59,581 nt of DNA from the NCBI GenBank assembly GCA_944372195.1, contig CALVYK010000007.1:1-59581 (forward strand), in the 5' to 3' direction. The DNA comes from an uncultured Bacilli bacterium. Its GTDB lineage: Bacteria > Bacillota_I > Bacilli_A > RF39 > UBA660. The notes beneath the pieces were generated by a model. That model did not search any database and was not told the DNA's origin. It saw only the letters and a list, made by a program, of their open reading frames with translations. Of the stretch, positions 42,474 through 49,019 are shown piece after piece (the first letter of the stretch is position 1; every line of letters starts with the position of its first letter). Position numbers and translations under genes: made by a program.

Positions 42474-44098
42474 TATTTCCTCCTAAAAATCTTATTTATA
42501 AATTGCTTGCCAAATACTTCTTCTAACATATTATTTTTAATTGATAAAATCAAATATATTATTCCACCAATTGAAGCATATATTATTATTTCTAATAAAG
42601 CCCATAATCTAGTCGTTTCAAAAGTACCTAAGAATAATCTTACAATCATTATACTTAATAACATTATTCCATTCATAAGTAATATTTTTATAGCTGGAAC
42701 AATACTACTTTTATAATTAACTTTATAAACTTTATTTAATTTATATAATAAATAAATTACTGCTAAAAATTGAACTAACATAGTTGTTACAATTGTTCCA
42801 TAATAAGCATCAAATCCAATAAATTTTACAAAATGCATCATTGGAACATTTAATATTGCTTTTAAAATGAAACTACCAAATAATGTTCCTAAAGCTATTT
42901 TAGGCTTGTCTAAAGCATTAGTAGTATCAACTAATACATAGAAAAATGAATTAATAATTGATTGTAATATATAGAAACTAAATACATCAACACTTAATTT
43001 ATCATAACCATAAAAGATTGTCCAAACACTACTAGATAAAAACCAAATACCTAAAGTCATCGGTAAAGCAATATATAAAATAATTTTTAAAGATTGATTT
43101 ATTTTAACAGATACATCTTTATAATCTTTTAAAGTAGCACTCCTTACGATATTAGGAATAATACTCATCGTAAGGCCAAAAGTTATCGCTAAAATAATCA
43201 TATTTAATTTAGAACCCCAAGTCGTTACGATACTTAAAACATTTTCGGCTAAAGTTACGTCATAACCTAAACTAACTAACCCTTTAACAACTGTAAAAAC
43301 ATCGACAGTATTGTAAATTGATCTAATAAATTCAATTAAAATAAAAGGTAAAGAATATAAAACAATTCTTTTAAAAATTACTTTGTTAGTTAATTTTAAT
43401 TCTTCTTTTTTAGGTTTTTCATCTCTTTTTAATTCTTCTCTACTTTTATTTATTTTATTAATTATATATAAATAAGCAACTAAAGCTCCAGCGGTTGCTC
43501 CAAAAGTAGCTACCCCTACTGCTGTTGTTATGGATAGATTAAACACTTTTAAAGTTAAATAACTTCCACCAACTATTACAATAACCCTTACTAATTGTTC
43601 TATTACATTAGCTATAGCAGGAACAGCCATCATTCTATGACCTTGTACATATCCTTTACTAACACTTAAAATAGGAATAAATAATAAAGCTGTTGATATA
43701 ACTCTTATAACAAATGTTATATCTTCTATACTGTTACCGCCTTCAATATCACCTATTATTAAATAAGATATTTGCGGAGCGAATATAAATAAAGTTATAA
43801 AGCAAATTAAACCTAAAATAACGATAATATATTTACCAATTTTATAGGCTCGTTCTTGAGCATTATAATAACCTAAAGTATTATATTCACTTACCGCTTT
43901 CGCCATTGCACTAGGAATACCTGTTGATGAAAGTGAGGCGAAAACCGCATATATTGTATAAGCATAACTATATAAAATAGCTCCTTGTGTTCCAATTATC
44001 GCCCTAAAAGGAATAACATAAATTATTCCTAAAATCTTACATAAAACTATTCCGATTGTTGAAATTAATGCTCCTTCAACAAAACTATTTTTTTTCAA
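42473..44098 (-). CDS. YtgP/MurJ-like polysaccharide flippase
   Basis: A ~541-residue MOP-family flippase with about 14 membrane segments. NSFVEGALISTIGIVLCKILGIIYVIPFRAIIGTQGAILYSYAYTIYAV and STGIPSAMAKAVSEYNTLG match the YtgP/SpoVB/MurJ group. A charged loop (KSREELKRDEKPKKEELKLT) separates the halves. Being longer than the SpoVB at 17848 and closer to Bacillus YtgP, it is the better candidate for the vegetative lipid II flippase, but substrate is inference. I prefer the TTG at 44098 (MKKNSFVEG, with AAGGAAG upstream) to the GTG at 44107, which falls inside that site. Confidence 0.85.
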   Translation of the reverse strand: MKKNSFVEGALISTIGIVLCKILGIIYVIPFRAIIGTQGAILYSYAYTIYAVFASLSSTGIPSAMAKAVSEYNTLGYYNAQERAYKIGKYIIVILGLICFITLFIFAPQISYLIIGDIEGGNSIEDITFVIRVISTALLFIPILSVSKGYVQGHRMMAVPAIANVIEQLVRVIVIVGGSYLTLKVFNLSITTAVGVATFGATAGALVAYLYIINKINKSREELKRDEKPKKEELKLTNKVIFKRIVLYSLPFILIEFIRSIYNTVDVFTVVKGLVSLGYDVTLAENVLSIVTTWGSKLNMIILAITFGLTMSIIPNIVRSATLKDYKDVSVKINQSLKIILYIALPMTLGIWFLSSSVWTIFYGYDKLSVDVFSFYILQSIINSFFYVLVDTTNALDKPKIALGTLFGSFILKAILNVPMMHFVKFIGFDAYYGTIVTTMLVQFLAVIYLLYKLNKVYKVNYKSSIVPAIKILLMNGIMLLSIMIVRLFLGTFETTRLWALLEIIIYASIGGIIYLILSIKNNMLEEVFGKQFINKIFRRK

Positions 44099-44292
44099 AC
44101 AAATCACTTCCTTATATTCCAGTATCCACCATTATCTGCACCAATTCTTTCAATTATTTCTTTATCAACTAATTGTTTTAAATTATATTTAAAACCATCA
44201 GGTGAAATACTTAACTTATTTGCTAATTCATTTCTTGTAATTTTAGGATTTTCTTTTATATATTCTAATATTTTTATTTGATTATCATTTAA

Positions 44293-44328
44293 TTTCTGGG
44301 TAGTTTTCTGGGTAGTTTTCTGGGTAGT
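44293..44328 (-). repeat. Three exact 12-bp tandem repeats in the Fic linker
   Basis: Three contiguous copies of TTTCTGGGTAGT (plus strand) encode TTQK three times between the Fic domain and the C-terminal winged helix. Copy-number change would alter linker length in frame. Confidence 0.9.
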
Positions 44329-44690
44329 ATTATTAATTTTTTTAATAGATGAATATATTACTTTTAACATGAAACTAATAAAAACATTTACATTTCCATT
44401 GATATGACATTGCGCAATTGAATTATAATATTCTTCCTGATTTAAATATATTTCTTCCTCAATTGGTATATATTTAAACTTATCATTCCAATCAGTTAAA
44501 ATTAAACTTAACCAAAATCTTGCTATTCTTCCATTACCATCACTAAATGGATGAATAACTACAAAATAATAATGAAAAATAGAAGATAAAATTAAAGGAT
44601 GAATTTTTTCTTCATTTATAAATTTGAATAAACTTTTCATAAGTGATGGAACTAATAATGAATTAGATGCCATATAAATAACTTCATCAC

Positions 44691-44697
44691 CTTTTTT
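44691..44697 (-). other. Slippery heptamer A AAA AAG at the Fic frame junction
   Basis: In the zero frame the codons are TTA AAA AAG, so the heptamer is in the X XXY YYZ phase known to promote -1 slippage in dnaX and IS transposases. A -1 move continues directly into the catalytic Fic frame. I see no convincing downstream stem, so a simple indel is equally possible. Confidence 0.6.
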
Positions 44698-45071
44698 AAC
44701 ACACGATAATAACCATCATCATCTTCAAAATATTTCATAAGTAATGTATGAGCCCTTAAAAAATCTTTTTCATCTTTCCAATTATATTCATTTATATGTT
44801 CATATAACTCATTAGCATTTTTTACTTCTTGAATATCTTTTCTATCTCCTAATACTAATTTATTTTCTATAATTTTTTCTACACTTTCTAATGATAATGA
44901 ATTATCCTCAATAGCCAATGAAGAATATATTGACCTAACTCTAGATTTTATCTCTATTTTATTATTTAAATTAATTAAAGATAATTCCCTTTCGATTTTT
45001 TTTATATCTTTTTTATTATCTTCACTTATATAAAATTTAGGCTCTACTTTATCAAAATTCATAATCTACCT

Positions 45072-45239
45072 CTATTTTCTATAAACTATCATTGCTGAAA
45101 AACAATATAATTGTTCTTCTCCTACTATACTAATTGCTACTTGATATTTAATATCTAATATTTCTTTATCTTTAATAAAATCATTAACGCTTTCTTCTAA
45201 ATCTTTTTCATGACCTTCATCAAATATTTTTACTTGCAT
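45072..45239 (-). CDS. cse60: Cse60-like sporulation protein
   Basis: A 55-residue protein: MQVKIFDEGHEKDLEESVND, then FIKDKEILDIKYQVAISIVG and EEQLYCFSAMIVYRK. It matches the pattern of the small mother-cell protein Cse60 (DUF2758), which is controlled by sigma-E in Bacillus: 'vkvF.e.hE.dLe...N.fl....I.DIkyqv......YcfSAmI.Y'. The ATG at 45239 follows GGTGAA at good spacing. It lies between a lipoprotein gene and the Fic gene. Function within sporulation is unknown for the whole family. Confidence 0.75.
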   Translation of the reverse strand: MQVKIFDEGHEKDLEESVNDFIKDKEILDIKYQVAISIVGEEQLYCFSAMIVYRK

Positions 45240-45284
45240 ATTATTCACCAATTATATTTTATAATAAATAAATTATTAATAATG

Positions 45285-45677
45285 TCAATAATTGTAATCA
45301 TATACATATCTTTGGTCAGTTTCAATTAAAACCTTAAAATTAATATCTTCTGTTTTATTAATATATCCCATTAAAATAATTCCCTTTTGTTCATTTAAAT
45401 TAACTGGATCATCTACTATTCCAACGCTTGGAAAAATATCTTCTGTTTTAGCATCATGAATAACTAATGCTTTAACACTACTAGCATCTACTTTAGGATT
45501 ATCGATTATAACTTGATAAATTATTCTATTTTCATTAACATTATCAATATTAAATTCAATATCAAAAGGAATTTCACTAGATGCTTCACTATTTTTTAAT
45601 TCTTTAACATAATTATCATAAACACTATTACTACATCCTATTAATAAAAAACATAGTAAAACTAATAACTTTTTCAT
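45285..45677 (-). CDS. Small lipoprotein of unknown function
   Basis: A 130-residue lipoprotein: signal peptide (KKLLVLLCFLLIGC) with lipobox LIGC, acylated Cys15, then a ~110-residue beta-rich domain (PFDIEFNIDNVNENRIIYQVIIDNPKVDASSVKALVIHDAKTEDIFPSVGIVDDP). The ending KGIILMGYINKTEDINFKVLIET suggests an Ig-like sandwich that is typical of extracellular accessory lipoproteins. No family name is certain. It follows the metallopeptidase gene by five bases and is probably co-transcribed with it. Confidence 0.7.
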   Translation of the reverse strand: MKKLLVLLCFLLIGCSNSVYDNYVKELKNSEASSEIPFDIEFNIDNVNENRIIYQVIIDNPKVDASSVKALVIHDAKTEDIFPSVGIVDDPVNLNEQKGIILMGYINKTEDINFKVLIETDQRYVYDYNY

Positions 45678-45681
45678 ATTC

Positions 45682-46314
45682 TTAACCTTCTTTTAATGAT
45701 TTTCTTATTTCCTTATAGTTCGGACAATATTTGGAAACTTGTAACCAAAAATTTTTGGAATGATCAAAATGAATAAAATGACTTAATTCATGAATAATTA
45801 CATAATCAATTTGCTCATAACCATATTTAATTAATTCACTATTTAAAGTAACAGTATTATTTTTTCTATTACAAACACCCCATCTAGTTTTCATACTTCT
45901 TATTCTTAAAGTAGGATAAGGTATTTTTTCTTTATAATTATTATAAAGATAATCTAATCTACTTTTAAATATTTCACTAGTTTTTTTCTTTAACCATTTG
46001 TTTAAATAATCTATACTTTTAACAAATATCTTATCATCAGTTATTTCAATATCTAAAGCATTAACAATAATAACATCATACTTTTTATTTAGAAAATAAA
46101 AGTTTTCGTTCCTTTCTAACTTTTTACTTTGTTTTTGCAACATCTTTTTAATTACTTCATAATTATTATCTAATAAGCTTTTAATATAATGTTTACTAAC
46201 AAAATAATTAGTAGTTATATATATACTATTATCTTTTATTCTAATATAAGTATTTTTGTTATTTTTTTTATTTATTATAACATCATATTCTATACCATCA
46301 ATTACATATTTCAT
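45682..46314 (-). CDS. YgjP/SprT-like M48-type metallopeptidase
   Basis: A ~210-residue cytosolic zinc-peptidase-like protein (DUF45/YgjP family). IHELSHFIHFDHSKNFW carries HExxH plus the third-ligand His region, preceded by the family's IRSMKTRWGVCNRKNNTVTLNSELIKYGYEQIDYVI. The N-terminal half (DGIEYDVIINKKNNKNTYIRIKDN) is the beta-rich domain seen before it. I place the start at the ATG 46314. A clean promoter lies directly upstream, leaving essentially no 5' leader, and there is no ribosome-binding site, so the mRNA may be leaderless. Targets are unknown. Confidence 0.85.
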   Translation of the reverse strand: MKYVIDGIEYDVIINKKNNKNTYIRIKDNSIYITTNYFVSKHYIKSLLDNNYEVIKKMLQKQSKKLERNENFYFLNKKYDVIIVNALDIEITDDKIFVKSIDYLNKWLKKKTSEIFKSRLDYLYNNYKEKIPYPTLRIRSMKTRWGVCNRKNNTVTLNSELIKYGYEQIDYVIIHELSHFIHFDHSKNFWLQVSKYCPNYKEIRKSLKEG

Positions 46315-46321
46315 AATTAAA

Positions 46322-46350
46322 ATTATATCATGAAATATAAGTAATTGCAA
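46322..46350 (-). promoter_or_regulatory. Promoter giving a probably leaderless metallopeptidase mRNA
   Basis: TTGCAA (-35, 46345-46350) and TG-extended TATAAT (-10, 46322-46327), 17 bases apart on the minus strand. The -10 ends eight bases before the ATG at 46314, so transcription should begin at or next to the start codon. Confidence 0.7.
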
Positions 46351-46373
46351 AAAAAAGATATATTTCTATATCT
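46350..46373 (-). terminator. Terminator after prepilin-like copy C (identical to the efp terminator)
   Basis: A 7-bp stem (46356-46362 with 46367-46373) closed by a GAAA tetraloop on the minus strand, followed by a T run. The 24 bases 46350-46373 are identical to 48091-48114. Confidence 0.8.
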
Positions 46374-46412
46374 ATTTCAATATTTAGTTCACCATTAGTT
46401 TCAACTTCTTTT

Positions 46413-48002
46413 TTAATTAGATACTAATATAGCACGTGATGAAACGGTATTTTCAACAGCACCAGTATAATCACTATGAAAAAACACGCCAGCTACATTA
46501 GGATATAGATAACTTCCACCACGTATATACCATGAGTATGTAGAGCTAGGAATATAACTTTGGTTGCCATACCATCCACCATAATTAATTCCAAATACTT
46601 TTAAGGTCTCTTTTGTTGCATCGCCTAATTTACCACGACTATGAGTAAAATTTGATGTATCGTATGCATAACTATCATAATATTTGCTATCAGGCGAAGT
46701 TGTAAAACCCGAACCACTTGAATAAAACACGCCATTAATATTTGCCTCATTACCCATTACGTATTCATATAATCCACCAGACATATCGTATACTCCATAA
46801 ATATTTCCCGTAGTAGATTGAGCAACATTTGTTTTATATGCGTTAGATGATCCGCCACCTGTAGTGCTACTTATATTGACAGAAATTCCAACACAATTTC
46901 CATCAGTGCATGTACCATATTTACTATGTGATAGGTAGGCTACCGCTCCCCATTCCATATTCTTCATCATATGACTATCTCCATTTAAACTATATGTAGT
47001 ACTCATATTTTGTATTGCTGTGAAAAATGATGATACAGTTTGAGCTCTCAAGCTACTTGCATTAGGCTTTATTGTTATTGCATCTGTACTGCCACTCACT
47101 TCAAATTTTCCTACCCAAAATCCTGTTAATTCTTGTGTTCCAAATGTAAATGCTGGATGAGTGTATGTACTTGTGCCATTTTTTATACTTCCATTTGTCG
47201 AATCGGTACATACTTCACTACCATTTCCACTTATTGTATCGACACATTCTACTGTTCCACTACTATTTGTTCCACTTGCAAATTTTATTTGAATTTCTTG
47301 TTCTTCTACGCTTTCATTGTTACCATTAAATATTGTATATGTATATCTTGGTATCCATACATACCATAAGGCTATTTCATCTTCACTTATTGGATCTCCG
47401 ACATTTTTAATAACATCATTATTTAACACTACCGCATTAGCCCATTCTTTAGCATCATAATTATACCATTCCTGTGATACATCAGCATATATCCAATTTT
47501 CTCCATCATAGTATACTGGTATCATATTATCTAATAGTTCCGGACTATTAGCAATGCCACTATCATCAGAAGGTTCTTCTGGTTGACTATCTTCTCCACC
47601 TATTTCTCCATTACATTCTTCATCATCCATTACAAATGTTCCACTGGCACATAATGTAAATGTATGAGTATTACTTTTTACAACTAACTCTGTTAATTTA
47701 GTACCATTATATGTTAATTTTTCTACTGTCGCATTTCCTAAATTAACCATTGTTGGTACATCTTCTTTTGTCATATCTTTGGTGCATATTTTTGTATAAC
47801 TATTATCTAGTTGATACTTCATCTCTTCACTTGCACAATAATTATTGATGCCACTTAATATCATATTTGCTTCTGACTTACCTGCTGATACTCTTGCATC
47901 ATCTATTACATTTAATATTATTGGTGTAGCTATTAGTGCTACTATAGCTAATATAATTATTACTGCTAGTAATTCGATTAATGTAAAACCTTTTTTAGTC
48001 AT
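46413..48002 (-). CDS. Prepilin-like protein with C-terminal FGE/C-type-lectin-like module (copy C)
   Basis: A 529-residue protein. Residues 1-40 are a textbook type IV prepilin leader: TKKG|FTLIELLAVIIILAIVALIATPIILNV with Glu+5. A pilin-type head with Cys pairs follows (~45-135), then an acidic linker (GGEDSQPEEPSDDSG). From ~152 comes the shared module (NSPELLDNMIPV ... LWYVWIPRYTY ... MMKNMEWGAVAYLS ... GNIYGVYDMSGG ... RGG...SRAILVSN) also in the genes at 1578 and 23839. The extreme C-terminal segment differs from the other copies almost completely between RGG and SRAIL. ATG at 48002 follows TAGGAG; a longer in-frame start at 48056 overlaps the promoter. Probably exposed on the surface or a pilus tip (inference). 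Confidence 0.85.
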   Translation of the reverse strand: MTKKGFTLIELLAVIIILAIVALIATPIILNVIDDARVSAGKSEANMILSGINNYCASEEMKYQLDNSYTKICTKDMTKEDVPTMVNLGNATVEKLTYNGTKLTELVVKSNTHTFTLCASGTFVMDDEECNGEIGGEDSQPEEPSDDSGIANSPELLDNMIPVYYDGENWIYADVSQEWYNYDAKEWANAVVLNNDVIKNVGDPISEDEIALWYVWIPRYTYTIFNGNNESVEEQEIQIKFASGTNSSGTVECVDTISGNGSEVCTDSTNGSIKNGTSTYTHPAFTFGTQELTGFWVGKFEVSGSTDAITIKPNASSLRAQTVSSFFTAIQNMSTTYSLNGDSHMMKNMEWGAVAYLSHSKYGTCTDGNCVGISVNISSTTGGGSSNAYKTNVAQSTTGNIYGVYDMSGGLYEYVMGNEANINGVFYSSGSGFTTSPDSKYYDSYAYDTSNFTHSRGKLGDATKETLKVFGINYGGWYGNQSYIPSSTYSWYIRGGSYLYPNVAGVFFHSDYTGAVENTVSSRAILVSN

Positions 48003-48027
48003 AAATACATCTCCTATCTTTATATAA

Positions 48028-48056
48028 ATTATATATATTTTTTTTATCAAAGTCAA
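48028..48056 (-). promoter_or_regulatory. Strong sigma-A promoter for prepilin-like copy C
   Basis: TTGACT (-35, 48051-48056) and TATAAT (-10, 48028-48033) on the minus strand with exactly 17 bases between. It excludes the in-frame start at 48056. Confidence 0.8.
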
Positions 48057-48090
48057 TACATTTATAAATCTTATTCATAAAAAAATATAT

Positions 48091-48114
48091 AAAAAAAGAT
48101 ATATTTCTATATCT
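48091..48114 (-). terminator. Terminator after efp
   Basis: A 7-bp stem (48097-48103 with 48108-48114) with GAAA loop on the minus strand and a T run after it, directly at the efp stop. The sequence is duplicated exactly at 46350-46373. Confidence 0.85.
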
Positions 48115-48671
48115 TAAGCTCTTGAATCATATTTACCTGTACTAGTTGATACAATAATTTTTTCACCTTGTTCAACAAATAAAGGTACTCTTACTACTAA
48201 ACCTGTTTCTAATGTAGCATCTTTAGTAGCATTATTTGTAGTATTACCTTTAACAGCAGGTTCAGTATGTGTAACTTCTAACTCTACTTTATCAGGTAGC
48301 ATAACCCCTAATAATTCGCCTTCATAAAAACTCAAATCAACATTTAAGCCTTCTTTTAGATAATTAACATCATCACCTAATTGATCTTTAGTTAATTCAA
48401 TTTGTTCATATGATTCCATATTCATAAAGTTATATGAATCACCTGATGCATATAAAAATTGCATAGGTCTTTTTTCAATCATTGCTTTTTCTAGTTTTGT
48501 ACCACTATTAAATGATTTTTCAGTAGTAGAACCTGTTCTTAAATTTCTAATTTTCATTTTAACAAAAGCAGCACCCTTACCTGGCTTAACATGAGAAAAT
48601 TCTAATACTTGATAAATATCACCATCTAATACAAATGTAATACCATTTTTAATATCATTTACATTTATCAT
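48114..48671 (-). CDS. efp: Elongation factor P
   Basis: EF-P relieves ribosome stalling at polyproline. The 185-residue protein has three OB/KOW-like domains. Domain I carries the FSHVKPGKGAAFVKMKIRNLRTG loop with the Lys at the tip. Domain II follows (MQFLYASGDSYNFMNMESYEQIEL), and domain III carries the signature THTEPAVKGNTTNNATKDATLETGLVVRVPLFVEQGEKIIVSTSTGKYDSRA. A run of six G precedes the ATG. It starts 12 bases after rpmG on the same strand. Confidence 0.97.
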   Translation of the reverse strand: MINVNDIKNGITFVLDGDIYQVLEFSHVKPGKGAAFVKMKIRNLRTGSTTEKSFNSGTKLEKAMIEKRPMQFLYASGDSYNFMNMESYEQIELTKDQLGDDVNYLKEGLNVDLSFYEGELLGVMLPDKVELEVTHTEPAVKGNTTNNATKDATLETGLVVRVPLFVEQGEKIIVSTSTGKYDSRA

Positions 48672-48683
48672 AATTTACCCCCC

Positions 48684-48851
48684 TTATTTTTTTTCTTTGT
48701 GAGTTGTTGTAGATTTACATTTAGGACAATGTTTTTTTAATTCTAAACGATCTGTTGTATTACGTTTGTTTTTTTCTGTACGATAATTTTCACTTTTACA
48801 TTCTGTACATTGAAGAGTAATTCTTTCTCTTGCTTCTCCTTTTTTAGCCAT
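48684..48851 (-). CDS. rpmG: 50S ribosomal protein L33
   Basis: A 55-residue L33 of the zinc-binding (C+) type: CxxC near the N-terminus (CTEC) and near the C-terminus (CPKC). The body is [20 protein letters not shown] and [20 protein letters not shown], which fits the family. GGAGGGATTAAT precedes the ATG at 48851. It leads the rpmG-efp transcript. Confidence 0.95.
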   Translation of the reverse strand: MAKKGEARERITLQCTECKSENYRTEKNKRNTTDRLELKKHCPKCKSTTTHKEKK

Positions 48852-48883
48852 ATATTAATCCCTCCTTTTAAAACACTTACATA

Positions 48884-48911
48884 ATTATACCAAATTATTC
48901 AAAAAAATCAA
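48884..48911 (-). promoter_or_regulatory. Promoter for rpmG-efp
   Basis: TTGATT (-35, 48906-48911) and TG-extended TATAAT (-10, 48884-48889) on the minus strand, 16 bases apart. The remaining bases up to the pbp stop at 49020 are AT-rich and show nothing else I recognise. Confidence 0.7.
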
Positions 48912-49019
48912 AGTATTTTTTAATTATATTATAAAATAGTTAAGTTTATTATAATCAATTTATCAAATTAGTAGCCCTTTATATCAAAAAGTGTAATTAT
49001 ATAATTAGTTAAAATATAG

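Larger units (their letters stand above)
44104..45062 (-). pseudogene. Fic family protein split by a -1 frame change at an A AAA AAG heptamer
   Basis: Two overlapping frames give one Fic protein. The first (44652-45062) encodes the N-terminal ~130 residues (IKSRVRSIYSSLAIEDNSLSLESVEKIIE, with the S...E inhibitory-helix-like pattern). The second (to 44104) holds the catalytic part HPFSDGNGRIARFW, a linker TTQKTTQKTTQK and a C-terminal winged helix (NPKITRNELANKLSISPDGFKYNLKQL). The frames meet at TTA AAA AAG; a -1 shift there gives ...LKK-GDEVIYMASNS..., exactly as family members read. This may be a one-base loss in an A run, a phase-variable tract, or programmed frameshifting. If intact it would AMPylate target proteins. 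It lies just upstream of the flippase operon. Confidence 0.75.

Noticed and set aside
44293-44328. CRISPR-like short repeats
   Set aside because: Three contiguous 12-mers inside a coding linker with no spacers; no CRISPR array or cas gene is visible anywhere in the window.
47196-47202. Further Spo0A boxes (TGTCGAA here and TTCGACA near 15248)
   Set aside because: Both lie inside coding sequence, far from promoters and unpaired; short matches like these are expected by chance.
1578-48056. A complete diversity-generating retroelement
   Set aside because: Lectin-fold proteins with variable ends are present, but no reverse transcriptase, accessory gene or template repeat was found in the window.
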